35,278 bases of DNA from Oscillospiraceae bacterium (GTDB taxonomy: Bacteria; Bacillota; Clostridia; Oscillospirales; Oscillospiraceae), in assembly GCA_015067665.1 (NCBI GenBank), contig SVLZ01000014.1:1-35278 (forward strand), given 5' to 3'. This document shows, one piece after another, positions 1-8,347 of this stretch. Each line of letters starts with the position of its first letter. Within the stretch, counting starts at the first letter, position 1. The translations under genes were made by a program, and so were the position numbers. Below the pieces are notes generated by a model. That model was not told the DNA's origin. It was given only the letters and a program-made list of their open reading frames with translations, and searched no databases.

Positions 1-321
1 AAGAGAAGAAATGCTACATTGAAGCTGGCTAAGGGCTACTGGGGCTCTAAGTCCAAGCACTTTAAGATGGCCAAGCAGGCCGTTATGAAGTCCGGCAACT
101 ATGCATATGTTGGCCGCAAGCTGAAGAAGCGTGATTTCCGCAGACTGTGGATCACCCGTATCAGCGCTGCTGTTAAGCCCTACGGCCTGAACTACTCCAC
201 CTTTATGAACGGTGTAAAGAAGGCTGGCATCGAAATGAACCGCAAGAGCCTGTCCGAGATGGCAATTCAGGATGCAGCTGCATTCGCTGCCCTCGTTGAG
301 AAGGCAAAGGCTGCTCTCTAA
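1..321 (+). CDS. rplT: 50S ribosomal protein L20, 3' part
   Basis: The first base is already inside the gene. Frame 1 reads [19 protein letters not shown] and continues to a stop at 319-321. The conserved L20 elements are present: [37 protein letters not shown]-like [27 protein letters not shown]20 is normally about 117 residues, so roughly the first 10-12 are missing upstream of the window. It binds 23S rRNA, is needed early in large-subunit assembly, and is usually the last gene of infC-rpmI-rplT. The strong terminator directly downstream fits the end of that operon. The TTG at 19 is an internal Leu codon, not a start. Confidence 0.98.
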   Translation, partial: KRRNATLKLAKGYWGSKSKHFKMAKQAVMKSGNYAYVGRKLKKRDFRRLWITRISAAVKPYGLNYSTFMNGVKKAGIEMNRKSLSEMAIQDAAAFAALVEKAKAAL

Positions 322-331
322 GAAAGTATAT

Positions 332-362
332 AAAACGCAGACGCGACCAGCGTCTGCGTTTT
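332..362 (+). terminator. Rho-independent terminator after rplT
   Basis: A perfect 13-bp stem (332-344 with 350-362) encloses the loop gacca and runs into a T tract. It lies 11 bp after the rplT stop codon. Confidence 0.95.
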
Positions 363-368
363 TTTAGG

Positions 369-397
369 TTGCAATCTCTATAACAGGAGACTATAAT
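369..397 (+). promoter_or_regulatory. Sigma-A-type promoter for the first YwaF-like gene
   Basis: TTGCAA (369-374) and TATAAT (392-397) are separated by 17 bp, right after the rplT terminator. A small hairpin (ggtgt-cga-acacc, 402-414) lies at the expected transcript start. Confidence 0.75.
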
Positions 398-458
398 AAG
401 GATGGTGTCGAACACCGAAGAAAAGAGAGACGAGAGAAAGAGAATGAGGTGAGCTTCT

Positions 459-1160
459 ATATCTGCACAGCTTTTTGGTCCTGAGCATATCCTTTACATT
501 GTTATTTCCACCGTCCTTTGCAGCAGCGCATTGCTATTTGGGAAAAAGTATGCCAAAACGGAAAAGTTGCAAGGCCTGTTTTTGAAAGGTCTTGCTGCGC
601 TGCTTTTTATAGCGATTATGACAAATCGGCTTTCCCAAGTTTTCCGTTATGCGGAGGTACGTTGGTACTGTGTAATTCCAGACAGCTTCTGCGGTATGAC
701 CAGCCTTGCACTGGCACTTTCGGTGCTGTTTGGAAAGAAAGATAACTGCGCGTACCATTTTCTGTGGCTTTTGGGCCTTTTCGGAGGTATATCCACAGTT
801 ATTTACGCAACTTTTGTTGACCAAGGTCCGACCATATTCTACCTGCCTACCATTTCCGGTTTGGTACACCACAGTTTGTCTGCAACAGTGGTCATTGCAC
901 TTTTTATGTTCCGGCAGATCCACATCACCTATAAAAAGTGGTACTGCACCTTTTTCGGCTTTACTGCCTATATGACTTTGGGCGCGTTTTTGATGGCAAC
1001 TTTTCCCATCACAGATGCTTTCCATATTGTCGAGCCACTCCTGTCCGATACACCGCTTACCGCTTGGGTGATGGCACCTATGTACGCATTTGCTTATGCC
1101 CTGATTTTGGGCATCACTGAACTGTGCAGAAAGCGGAAGTACCCTCGCGTAACAGAATAA
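459..1160 (+). CDS. YwaF/TMEM164-family integral membrane protein, apparent ATA start
   Basis: The protein is strongly hydrophobic with about six or seven membrane segments. The open frame begins at 453, and the family-like N-terminus (SISAQLFGPEHILYIVIS) starts right after the ATA codon at 459. A good ribosome site, GAGGTG at 446-451, lies 7 nt upstream of that ATA, and the frame holds no ATG or GTG there. The next recognised start is TTG at 531, which would remove the first membrane segment. From ATA the product is 233 residues. A Cys in PDSFCGMTSL and His in SGLVHHSLS sit where TMEM164-type acyltransferases carry catalytic Cys and His; the bacterial function is unknown. The gene has its own promoter and terminator. 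It may be weakly translated, decayed at the start codon, or carry a sequence error. Confidence 0.7.
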   Translation: MSAQLFGPEHILYIVISTVLCSSALLFGKKYAKTEKLQGLFLKGLAALLFIAIMTNRLSQVFRYAEVRWYCVIPDSFCGMTSLALALSVLFGKKDNCAYHFLWLLGLFGGISTVIYATFVDQGPTIFYLPTISGLVHHSLSATVVIALFMFRQIHITYKKWYCTFFGFTAYMTLGAFLMATFPITDAFHIVEPLLSDTPLTAWVMAPMYAFAYALILGITELCRKRKYPRVTE

Positions 1161-1161
1161 G

Positions 1162-1195
1162 ATAATCGGGTTTGGATTTTTCCAAACCCGATTAT
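1162..1195 (+). terminator. Stem-loop terminator after the YwaF-like gene
   Basis: A perfect 15-bp inverted repeat (1162-1176 with 1181-1195) has a tttt loop. It starts one base after the stop codon. The U tail is short, so termination may be partial. Confidence 0.75.
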
Positions 1196-1225
1196 TCATT
1201 GAAGGCTGAAGACCATTTGGGAACA

Positions 1226-1254
1226 TTGACATTCTTTGGAAATATACGTATAAT
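1226..1254 (+). promoter_or_regulatory. Sigma-A-type promoter for the BspA-like lipoprotein gene
   Basis: A consensus TTGACA (1226-1231) and a TATAAT (1249-1254) are 17 bp apart. The start codon follows 45 bp after the -10 box. Confidence 0.85.
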
Positions 1255-1298
1255 ATTTATGAAGCTGCCGGCGGGCTGAAACGCAAGGAGGACAAGCT

Positions 1299-2972
1299 AT
1301 GAAAAATGCTATACGCAGATTTATTCTTTGCGCGGTTGCAATCGCGGTAGTACTGCTATTTTGCGCTTGTAAAGCGAATCCCCCGGAGGTGACAGAGCCG
1401 CTTACGGAGCCACCCACACCCACGAACCCTCCGGCGCCCACGAACCCTCCGGCACCTACCAACCCTCCGGCACCCACGGATCCTCCGGCACCACCGGAGC
1501 CTGACATCCCAATGGAGGTCGTCAATGGTGTCTTGATTCGCATCTACGACAGTTATTGCACAGTGGACGGATTTGCCGGAGAGGTCCCGATAGATATGGT
1601 GATTCCTGAAACCTGCAGAGGTCTTCCGGTGACAAAAATCAATAGAGGGGCATTTGATTTAGATGTCCCCATAAAGAGCATTACCATACCTGACAGTGTG
1701 ACCGAGGTTTCTTCCGGTGCGTTCGATAGGTGTCCTATTTTGGAACGTATTACCATTGGAAGCGGTGTGACGAATCTTAATGGTGGCGCATTTGTGAAAT
1801 GTGCAGCCCTTAAGGAGATTGTTGTAGATGAAGACAATCCCAACTTTGCTTCTATAGACGGCAATCTGTACACAAAGGATGGAAAGACGCTTCTGTGTTA
1901 TGCGCAGGGGCAAGGGGATGCTTTTGCTGTTCCGGAAGGCGTTACCGCAATCGGTCCTCACGCATTCTTCGGTTGTGCAGGCCTTACCTCTGTTACGATT
2001 CCGGGTAGTGTGACGGTTATTGATGATTCTGCTTTCCGCTATTGCGAGGAACTGGTTGACATTGTAATTCCCCATGGGGTCAATAGAATTGGTACCTATG
2101 CATTTTCAGATTGTCGGGGACTGGAGCGCATTACCATTCCGGGTAGTGTAAAAAGAATTGACGCAGCTGCATTCGCGACTTGCGCTTATCTCACAGAGGT
2201 GACAATTATGGATGGCGTCACGGAGATCGGCAGAAACGCTTTTGAAAACTGTTGGTTGCTTGCGCGCATTACTATTCCGGATAGTGTGGAGATTATTGAA
2301 GATGATGCATTTAATTCTTGCGATGGCCTTACTTATACGGTTTATGAAAATGCAAACTATTTGGGTGGCAGCACCAATCCCTATGCGTTCCTTATCTCGG
2401 CCGTCTCAGAAGAAATTACGACTTGTGTTATCCATCCGAATGTAAAGATGATTTGCGCCTCGGCTTTCCGGGGATGCAGCAAACTGCAGAGTATCGTGAT
2501 TCCTGAGGGCGTTACGTCTATCGGATGGTATACCTTTACCGATTGCACTGGGCTAAAGACGATAACGCTGCCCAGCACCTTGAAGCGCATTGAGGACTTT
2601 GCTTTCTATGGCTGTACTGCCCTGACGGAAATCGCGATTCCAAGCAGTGTGGAGTATATGGGTAGCTATTCCTTTGCCGCTTGTACTGGGCTGACCGAGT
2701 TGGTTCTGCCTGAGAGCCTGACAGAATTGGGGCACATTTTGCTTCGTGATTGCACAGGCCTTGTAAAGATCACCGTTCCGGGTGGCATAACGAAGATTGG
2801 CTGGTATGTTATCGACAATTGCGTGAATTTGAAGGAAATCCGGTTTGGCGGTACGGTTTCAACATGGCAGGCAATTGAAATCGATGAGAAATGGGACAAC
2901 CGCACCGGACAATATACGATCTACTGTACAGATGGTACAGTTGCTAAGGACGGTACCGTTACCCTTTATTAA
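1299..2972 (+). CDS. BspA-like leucine-rich-repeat (LRR_5) surface lipoprotein
   Basis: The product has 557 residues. Residues 1-24 form a lipoprotein signal peptide (basic start, hydrophobic core, lipid-accepting Cys probably C24 in LLFCAC). A proline/threonine linker of NPPAPT units covers about residues 33-68. The rest is about a dozen BspA-type repeats of the form ITIPDSVTEVSSGAFDRC, TSVTIPGSVTVIDDSAF and ITLPSTLKRIEDFAFYGC. The C-terminus (STWQAIEIDEKWDN) is a common closing segment of these proteins in Clostridia. Such proteins are displayed on the surface and typically bind host or microbial surfaces; the ligand here cannot be read from sequence. The start ATG follows AAGGAGG. The gene stands alone between its own promoter and terminator. 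Confidence 0.9.
   Translation: MKNAIRRFILCAVAIAVVLLFCACKANPPEVTEPLTEPPTPTNPPAPTNPPAPTNPPAPTDPPAPPEPDIPMEVVNGVLIRIYDSYCTVDGFAGEVPIDMVIPETCRGLPVTKINRGAFDLDVPIKSITIPDSVTEVSSGAFDRCPILERITIGSGVTNLNGGAFVKCAALKEIVVDEDNPNFASIDGNLYTKDGKTLLCYAQGQGDAFAVPEGVTAIGPHAFFGCAGLTSVTIPGSVTVIDDSAFRYCEELVDIVIPHGVNRIGTYAFSDCRGLERITIPGSVKRIDAAAFATCAYLTEVTIMDGVTEIGRNAFENCWLLARITIPDSVEIIEDDAFNSCDGLTYTVYENANYLGGSTNPYAFLISAVSEEITTCVIHPNVKMICASAFRGCSKLQSIVIPEGVTSIGWYTFTDCTGLKTITLPSTLKRIEDFAFYGCTALTEIAIPSSVEYMGSYSFAACTGLTELVLPESLTELGHILLRDCTGLVKITVPGGITKIGWYVIDNCVNLKEIRFGGTVSTWQAIEIDEKWDNRTGQYTIYCTDGTVAKDGTVTLY
1425..1496 (+). repeat. Four tandem 18-bp units in the linker
   Basis: Units at 1425-1442, 1443-1460, 1461-1478 and 1479-1496 each encode a variant of NPPAPT (consensus aaccctccggcacccacg). 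They build a stiff wall-spanning spacer. Copy number is likely to vary between strains by slippage. Confidence 0.9.
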
Positions 2973-2983
2973 GAAATACAAGA

Positions 2984-3016
2984 CGAAAACAGCGGGGGAT
3001 TTCCCCGCTGTTTTCG
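2984..3016 (+). terminator. Terminator between convergent lipoprotein and GH3 genes
   Basis: A 14-bp stem (2984-2997 with 3003-3016) lies 12 bp after the lipoprotein stop. T-rich sequence follows on the plus strand. The same hairpin could help end the opposing GH3 transcript, about 120 bp beyond its stop. Confidence 0.85.
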
Positions 3017-3136
3017 CATTTTTATGTGTAGAGGTTTTGCTTCTTTCTTTGCAATAGTGATCTTTGAAGCAAACCGGTTATTCTCTGCATTGCCTCTGCG
3101 CATTGCTGGGCATAAGCTTCCCCAGTGCAATACGAA

Positions 3137-5569
3137 TCACAGCCCGGCACCTTTCTTTTCTTGCGCTTCCAAAAGCGCCTTGAACTTTTTGGTTGCAGAG
3201 AGATTCTTGAAGAAACCGCAGAGCAGTCTTCCAATACCGCGGAAGAAATGCCCATTGACCAAGAATACCATATCATCTGCCATTTTACGGGAAACAAAAC
3301 CCATTGACAGCTTAGAAAGGGCACGCAGCGGCATATTGTAAACAAACATAATGTTAAGATCCGGTGTGCCGTTTTTGTCCGCTTTGTCCTTAAGATTTTG
3401 AAGTACCTTGCCGATTAGACGGGCAGGCAGACTTTTCGCGTGAATGAACGCACTGAAGGGTTCGTTTCGATAGATTTGACTTCCTTCCTGTTCTGCGGGG
3501 ATCTCCCGTCCCAAAAGCCGACGGAAATCTTCGTCTGTAACATTTTGCACATTTGCGTTGCGGTAACAGGCGGGAGCGTGATCGTTGGCTTTTACACCGG
3601 AAAGATGGAGGGTTTCCTGCAAGCGGACAGTATTTATGTCGGAAGCAATCAGAATCTGATAATCGCCCGCTTCGGTTTCCCAGGTATTGTTTACGCTGCT
3701 GAAATAGCGGAAGGTGTAATCGTCAAAGGGGATGGTGACAACCGCCTTTTCGCCCGGTGCCAAATAGACCTTATGGAAGCCTTTTAGCTCCTTTTTGGGA
3801 CGATAAACACCGCTTTTCGGGCAGCTTATATAAAGCTGCGAAACCTCACCACCGGCAAAAGAGCCGCTGTTGGTGATCGTAAAGGTTGCGCCCTTTTCGG
3901 TAACCGTCAGGTCACTGTATGTAAATTCTGTATAGCTCAGACCGTAGCCGAAGGGGTAACGAACGGATATAGAAGCAGTATCATAATACCGATAGCCCAC
4001 AAAAAGCCCTTCCCGATATTCACAGTTTTTATTTTTGCCGGGGAAGTAGTGATAACAAGGCGTATCCTCCAAATGAAGGGGCCAAGTTTCGCTTAGCTTT
4101 CCACTGGGACTGAAGCTTCCCAAAAGAGCATCTACCATAGCGGCTGCACCTGCTTGACCGGAGAGATAGCCGTGAATGGCGGCCCGGTAAAGACGGCGGT
4201 CTGGTATTTCAAAAGGTGCACCTCCGGAGAGGATGAGAATGACATTCTTATTCGCCTCACAAACTGCGTGGATCAGTGTCTGTTGGCTGCTGCTCAGCGC
4301 CATATGGAGACGGTCCATACCTTCGGACTCCAAAATCTCCTCCAAACCCACGCACAGTAGCACGATGTCTGCATTTTGCGCCACGGTGATGGCTTCGTGA
4401 ATCAGTGCATCTTTGGGAGAGGGAGATCTGCGGTCATAGCCCTGTGCATAGCCCACAATCTGCATTCCGGCTTCCACCGCGCAATCGTAGAGATTATCCA
4501 AGCGTGTGGGATTTACCTGGGAAGAACCCGCACCCTGATACCGGGGGAATTTGGCAAACTCACCGATAATAGCGACTTTTTGATCGATAGAGAAGGGGAG
4601 AATACCGTCGTTATCCAAAAGCACGATGCTTTCCTCAGCGCACTTCCGGGCAATCCGGTGATGCGCCTCTAAATCCACTGACTTTTCAGTGTTTTTAACA
4701 TTTTCCGCAAGGGGAATGATTACATTTAGCAGCTCTGTCAGGCGTGCATCCAAAACGCTTTCTGCAATTCTGCCGCTCCGTACATCGGAAACCAAATTGA
4801 TGGCACAGTCAGCACCGGGGAAGGGCATTACGAGGTTAGAACCGGCCCGTACACCTTCGGTATGATCGTTGTCAGCACCCCAGTCGGTAACGACAAAGCC
4901 TTCGAAGCCCCACTCACCACGGAGAATATCTGTAATTAAATGGGTATTTTCATTGGCATAGATGCCGTTTACCATATTGTAGGAAGACATAATGGCTTTG
5001 GCATTGCCTTCTTTTACGGCAATTTCAAAACCGGTGAGGTAGATCTCCCGGAGGGTACGCTCGTCCAAAATAGAATCGGTTGCCATCCGCTTCAGCTCCT
5101 GAGAGTTGGCAGCAAAATGCTTGGGGCAGGCGGCAACACCGACTTTTTGGATGCCGCGGATATAGGCAGCAGCCATTCGGCCGGCAAGAACAGGATCTTC
5201 TGAGAAGTATTCAAAGTTTCTGCCGCAGAGAGGACTGCGCTTGATATTAAGACCGGGACCTAAAACCACGTGAACGTCGTGGGCAGCTGCCTCCTTGCCC
5301 AAGGCCTCGCCCAACTTTTCGCCCAAGTCGGGATTCCAGGTGTTTGCCATAGAGGCGGCAGGGGGAAAGCAGGTGGCAGGCACAGAGGTATGAAGACCTA
5401 AGTGGTCACTGTCACCCTCTTGCTTTCGAAGCCCGTGAGGACCGTCAGATAAAAAGACCTCCGGAATGCCTGCGTGGTTGATCGCCCGGGTGGTCCAAGT
5501 CGTCCAACCCTGCAAGAGTGCAGCCTTTTCTTCTAAGGAAAGCATTGCGATTCTTTCTTGTACGTTCAT
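3137..5569 (-). CDS. Glycoside hydrolase family 3 beta-glucosidase, cytoplasmic
   Basis: The product has 810 residues. The start at 5569 is set by GGGAGG 8 nt upstream; the frame stays open 33 codons further up without a ribosome site. No signal peptide is visible, so it probably works in the cytoplasm on imported oligosaccharides. GH3 features in order: SDGPHGLRKQ (about 41-50), NFEYFSEDP, PKHFAANSQE, the nucleophile Asp in FVVTDWGADND (D229), the C-terminal alpha/beta sandwich with SGGAPFE, SFSPSGKLSETWP, then a fibronectin-III-like domain starting at YPFGYGLSYTEF. About 100 C-terminal residues after the Fn3-like domain form an extension rich in basic and hydrophobic residues. An extended -10 (TGCTATAAT, 5606-5611 on the plus strand) precedes the gene. 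Exact sugar specificity cannot be told. Confidence 0.93.
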   Translation of the reverse strand: MNVQERIAMLSLEEKAALLQGWTTWTTRAINHAGIPEVFLSDGPHGLRKQEGDSDHLGLHTSVPATCFPPAASMANTWNPDLGEKLGEALGKEAAAHDVHVVLGPGLNIKRSPLCGRNFEYFSEDPVLAGRMAAAYIRGIQKVGVAACPKHFAANSQELKRMATDSILDERTLREIYLTGFEIAVKEGNAKAIMSSYNMVNGIYANENTHLITDILRGEWGFEGFVVTDWGADNDHTEGVRAGSNLVMPFPGADCAINLVSDVRSGRIAESVLDARLTELLNVIIPLAENVKNTEKSVDLEAHHRIARKCAEESIVLLDNDGILPFSIDQKVAIIGEFAKFPRYQGAGSSQVNPTRLDNLYDCAVEAGMQIVGYAQGYDRRSPSPKDALIHEAITVAQNADIVLLCVGLEEILESEGMDRLHMALSSSQQTLIHAVCEANKNVILILSGGAPFEIPDRRLYRAAIHGYLSGQAGAAAMVDALLGSFSPSGKLSETWPLHLEDTPCYHYFPGKNKNCEYREGLFVGYRYYDTASISVRYPFGYGLSYTEFTYSDLTVTEKGATFTITNSGSFAGGEVSQLYISCPKSGVYRPKKELKGFHKVYLAPGEKAVVTIPFDDYTFRYFSSVNNTWETEAGDYQILIASDINTVRLQETLHLSGVKANDHAPACYRNANVQNVTDEDFRRLLGREIPAEQEGSQIYRNEPFSAFIHAKSLPARLIGKVLQNLKDKADKNGTPDLNIMFVYNMPLRALSKLSMGFVSRKMADDMVFLVNGHFFRGIGRLLCGFFKNLSATKKFKALLEAQEKKGAGL

Positions 5570-5810
5570 AGGATAACCTCCCGTGAAATATTCGTTTTCA
5601 AAAAGATTATAGCAGAAAACAATCGTTTTTGGGTGAAAAAATACATAAAAAGCCCGGATTTTGCACAAACGGTAAGGAATTTCTTCTGTTAATTATGAGT
5701 ATAGCATACATATCGTCTCATTTCTATAGAAAAAATAGTAGAATATTTACGAATAATATGCTAATATGATAAAGAGCAATCAACCTTTATCGGATAGGAA
5801 GTGTGTACCT

Positions 5811-6332
5811 ATGGCAAGAGCCTCTACAAAGGAAAATAAAAACATATATCACAAGACGCGGGAAAGCCTGCAGCTGACCCGGGAAACGGCTTCAGAGCTG
5901 CTGCAGAGCATTACCCCGGAGCGAATTGAAAAAATCGAAAACGAGCGTTCGCTGCCCCACCCGGACGAGGTGCGGGTTATGGCGGAAAAGTATAAACAGC
6001 CGGGACTTTGTAATTATTATTGCGCCAACCAGTGTCCCATCGGTCGGCAGTATGTGCCGGAGGTGAAGATCAAGGACCTTTCTCAAATCGTACTGGAAAT
6101 GCTGGCGTCCCTAAATTCTATGAGCCGACAGAAAGAACGCCTTATCGAAATCACGGTGGACGGAAAGATCACCGGCGATGAGCTGCAGGATTTTATCCAT
6201 ATTCAGGAGGAGCTGGAGGGCATTTCCGTGGCGGTGGAGACCTTGCAGCTTTGGGCAGAGCAGATGCTGGCAAACGGGATGATCGATCGGGCGCAGTACG
6301 AAGCGTGTAAGCGCAAAAGGATAAAAGATTGA
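5811..6332 (+). CDS. XRE-type helix-turn-helix protein with Cys cluster
   Basis: The product has 173 residues. ATG at 5811 is preferred over the ATG at 5766 because AGGAAG lies about 10 nt upstream and homology-like sequence begins there. Residues about 12-65 form an XRE/Cro helix-turn-helix (YHKTRESLQLTRETASELL, ITPERIEKIENERSLPHPDEV). Next come three cysteines, C67-X3-C71-X3-C75 in LCNYYCANQCPIGR, perhaps binding metal. The rest is helical and lacks membrane segments. It lies just upstream of the flotillin gene in the same direction and is the obvious candidate regulator of that locus. No terminator separates them, but the flotillin gene seems to have its own promoter. Confidence 0.8.
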   Translation: MARASTKENKNIYHKTRESLQLTRETASELLQSITPERIEKIENERSLPHPDEVRVMAEKYKQPGLCNYYCANQCPIGRQYVPEVKIKDLSQIVLEMLASLNSMSRQKERLIEITVDGKITGDELQDFIHIQEELEGISVAVETLQLWAEQMLANGMIDRAQYEACKRKRIKD

Positions 6333-6362
6333 TATTTTGCTAAACATAACAAATTAGAACGG

Positions 6363-6412
6363 TTTATTTTGCGGATAGCGTCCTTTATTTTACGGATACC
6401 CGTACATATAAT
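6363..6412 (+). promoter_or_regulatory. Flotillin promoter with tandem 15-bp operator-like repeats
   Basis: The direct repeat tttatttt[g/a]cggata occurs at 6363-6377 and 6384-6398, with a period of 21 bp (two helical turns). The second copy overlaps a -35-like TTTATT (6384-6389), 17 bp from TATAAT (6407-6412). This is a typical arrangement for a repressor or activator, possibly the XRE protein just upstream. Confidence 0.6.
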
Positions 6413-6457
6413 AGAGATGTAACCTGATATACAGGGAAACAGAAAGGAGAAAAACAT

Positions 6458-7870
6458 ATGGAAATTTTATTTGGCATTCTTGCAGTTGTCGCTTTACTGG
6501 CCGTGATTCTTTTGATCGGCTATGTGAAAGCACCCCCGGATACGGCGTATATGATCTCCGGCTTCCGCAAGCCGCGGATCCTCATTGGTAAAGCCGGTAT
6601 CCGCATCCCGTTTTTGGAGCGGCTGGATAAGCTTTCCTTAAAAATGTTCTCTGTGGACGTTAAGACAACCGATTACGTTCCCAACGCAGAGTACATAAAC
6701 GTGAAGGTAGATGCCACCGTTAAGATCCGCATCGGACAGAGTGAAGAGATGATGTCGCTGGCTTCCAAGTTCTTCCTGAACGAAGGCGAGGAAATGATCA
6801 TTCGCCGGGTGCAGGATACGCTGGAAGGCAATATGCGTGAGATCGTGGGTCAGATGCGCCTCGAGGAAATGGTCACTGACCGTAAGGCCTTCGGTGAGCG
6901 GGTGCAGGAAAACGCGATCCCCGACCTGCAGAAGATGGGTCTGGAGATGATCTCGTTTAATGTCCAGTCTTTCTCCGATCAGAACAATGTGATCGAGGAT
7001 TTGGGTATTGATAACATTTCTCAGATCAAGAAGGGCGCGGCAGTTGCCAAGGCCCAGGCTGACCGTGATATTGCCATCGCGCAGGCACAGGCAGCGAAAG
7101 AAGCCAACGATGCCAAGGTCCAGTCTGAGATGGAGATCGCAGAAAAGCAGACCTCTCTGGCTATCCGTCAGGCAGAGCTGAAGCAGCAGTCCGACGTGAA
7201 AAAGGCAGAGGCCGATGCAGCTTACTCCATTCAGGAACAAGCGCAGCGTAAGAGCATCGAGGTGGAATCTGCCAATGCAGATATTGCCCGCGCAGAACGT
7301 ACTGCCGAACTGAAGGCAAAGGAAGTCGAAGTTACCAAGCAGACCTTGGATGCGGAAATTCGCGCAAAGGCAGACGCAGAGCGTTACGCTGCCCAGCAGG
7401 CAGCGGAGGCTGAGCTGTTCCGCCGTACCAAGGAAGCAGAAGCCAAGATGATCGAGCGCCAGCGGGAAGCGGAAGGTATTCGCGCCGTGGGTGAAGCGGA
7501 AGCGGAAGCCATCCGGCTGAAGGCCTTGGCTGAGGCGGAAGGTATCGACAAGAAGGCAGAGGCTATGCGTAAGTACGGCGAAGCTGCCGTCATCGAAATG
7601 ATTATGGCGGCCCTGCCTGAGATCGCCAAGAATGTGGCTGAGCCGCTGAGCAAGGTGGATAAGATCACCATGTACGGTGAGGGCAACAGCGCAAAGCTGA
7701 TTTCTGACATCGTAAACGGCACTACGCAGGTGACCGAGGGCATCAGTGCCGGTATGGGCATCGATATTAAGAGCCTGATCTTGGGCGCCTTGGGCGGCAA
7801 GATGGTATCTGATAATAATCCTCCGGTGGTGATCGTAAACCCCTCCGAGGAAACCCCTGAAAAGGAATAA
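6458..7870 (+). CDS. Flotillin-like SPFH-domain membrane scaffold protein
   Basis: The product has 470 residues, close to FloT/YuaG of Bacillus. An N-terminal membrane segment (about 3-23) leads into APPDTAYMISGFRKPRILIGKAG and an SPFH/band-7 domain to about residue 190. A long Ala/Glu-rich coiled coil follows (many AEA, KAEA and RQAE heptads, about 190-390), then a conserved tail (YGEAAVIEMIMAALPEIAKN, SAGMGIDIKSLILGALGG) and an acidic end. Flotillins form oligomers in ordered membrane microdomains and help organise signalling and secretion proteins. AAAGGAG precedes the ATG. It is followed at once by a DUF2500 gene, an association that may be functional. NfeD-type partners, common with flotillins, are not in the window. 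Confidence 0.92.
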   Translation: MEILFGILAVVALLAVILLIGYVKAPPDTAYMISGFRKPRILIGKAGIRIPFLERLDKLSLKMFSVDVKTTDYVPNAEYINVKVDATVKIRIGQSEEMMSLASKFFLNEGEEMIIRRVQDTLEGNMREIVGQMRLEEMVTDRKAFGERVQENAIPDLQKMGLEMISFNVQSFSDQNNVIEDLGIDNISQIKKGAAVAKAQADRDIAIAQAQAAKEANDAKVQSEMEIAEKQTSLAIRQAELKQQSDVKKAEADAAYSIQEQAQRKSIEVESANADIARAERTAELKAKEVEVTKQTLDAEIRAKADAERYAAQQAAEAELFRRTKEAEAKMIERQREAEGIRAVGEAEAEAIRLKALAEAEGIDKKAEAMRKYGEAAVIEMIMAALPEIAKNVAEPLSKVDKITMYGEGNSAKLISDIVNGTTQVTEGISAGMGIDIKSLILGALGGKMVSDNNPPVVIVNPSEETPEKE

Positions 7871-7879
7871 CAAAAAGTG

Positions 7880-7910
7880 GCGGGGTCTTACCAAAGGGAT
7901 AAGACCCCGC
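7880..7910 (+). terminator. Intercistronic hairpin between flotillin and DUF2500 genes
   Basis: An 11-bp perfect stem (7880-7890 with 7900-7910) lies directly after the flotillin stop. No U tract follows, so it is more likely an attenuator or mRNA-stabilising hairpin that sets the flotillin:DUF2500 ratio than a full terminator. Confidence 0.55.
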
Positions 7911-7930
7911 AAAGAAACAGGAGAGTAAGT

Positions 7931-8281
7931 ATGTTTGGAATGTTTAGTATTATGTTTACGCTGGTATTTCTGCTGGTGTTGGGTGTGTTTATTGCAACGG
8001 CCGTAAGGGGAATTTCCCAGTGGAATAAAAACAACCATTCGCCCCGGCTGACTGTTCCCGCAACGGTGGTTGCCAAGCGCACCAATGTATCGCACCATCA
8101 TCACGGTACCGGTGTCCATCATACCACCCATTCCACCACTTACTATGTGACCTTTCAGGTAGAAAGCGGTGACCGGATGGAGCTGCATATGACCGGCCCG
8201 GAGTTCGGTATGCTGGTGGAAGGGGATAAGGGATTGTTGAGCTTTCAGGGAACGCGATATTTGGATTTTCAGCGGCAATAG
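7931..8281 (+). CDS. DUF2500 (YhhM-like) membrane-anchored protein
   Basis: The product has 116 residues. ATG at 7931 is chosen because AGGAG lies just upstream; a GTG at 7877 in the same frame would start inside the hairpin. One N-terminal membrane helix (about 4-25) is followed by the DUF2500 signature: SQWNKNNHSP, VPATVVAKRT, the His run VSHHHHGTGVHH, TYYVTFQVESGDRMEL, and GDKGLLSFQGTRYLDF. The domain is probably a small beta-rich fold outside the membrane. Its function is unknown. It lies in the flotillin operon. Confidence 0.88.
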   Translation: MFGMFSIMFTLVFLLVLGVFIATAVRGISQWNKNNHSPRLTVPATVVAKRTNVSHHHHGTGVHHTTHSTTYYVTFQVESGDRMELHMTGPEFGMLVEGDKGLLSFQGTRYLDFQRQ

Positions 8282-8296
8282 TCATTGCCTGCTGAC

Positions 8297-8315
8297 GGGA
8301 TGGGGAGCCCATCCC
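8297..8315. repeat. Short palindromic fragment
   Basis: gggatggg-gag-cccatccc forms an 8-bp stem and is followed by cctac. The shape resembles one half of the GTAGGGG...CCCCTAC elements at 23714 and 31458. Confidence 0.45.
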
Positions 8316-8347
8316 CTACAAGAATATAGGAAATAGGAGGAGATGCT

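Noticed and set aside
1425..1496. Short regular repeats that might suggest a CRISPR array
   Set aside because: Units are directly adjacent without spacers and encode an in-frame NPPAPT linker. No CRISPR array was seen anywhere in the window.
7877..7930. Upstream GTG start for the DUF2500 protein
   Set aside because: It would begin inside the intercistronic hairpin and lacks a ribosome site; ATG at 7931 has AGGAG and matches the family start.
6638..8278. 546-codon open frame antisense to flotillin and DUF2500
   Set aside because: It overlaps two clear genes, has no ribosome site, and its Leu/His-rich translation is the usual shadow of the Ala/Glu-rich coiled coil on the other strand.
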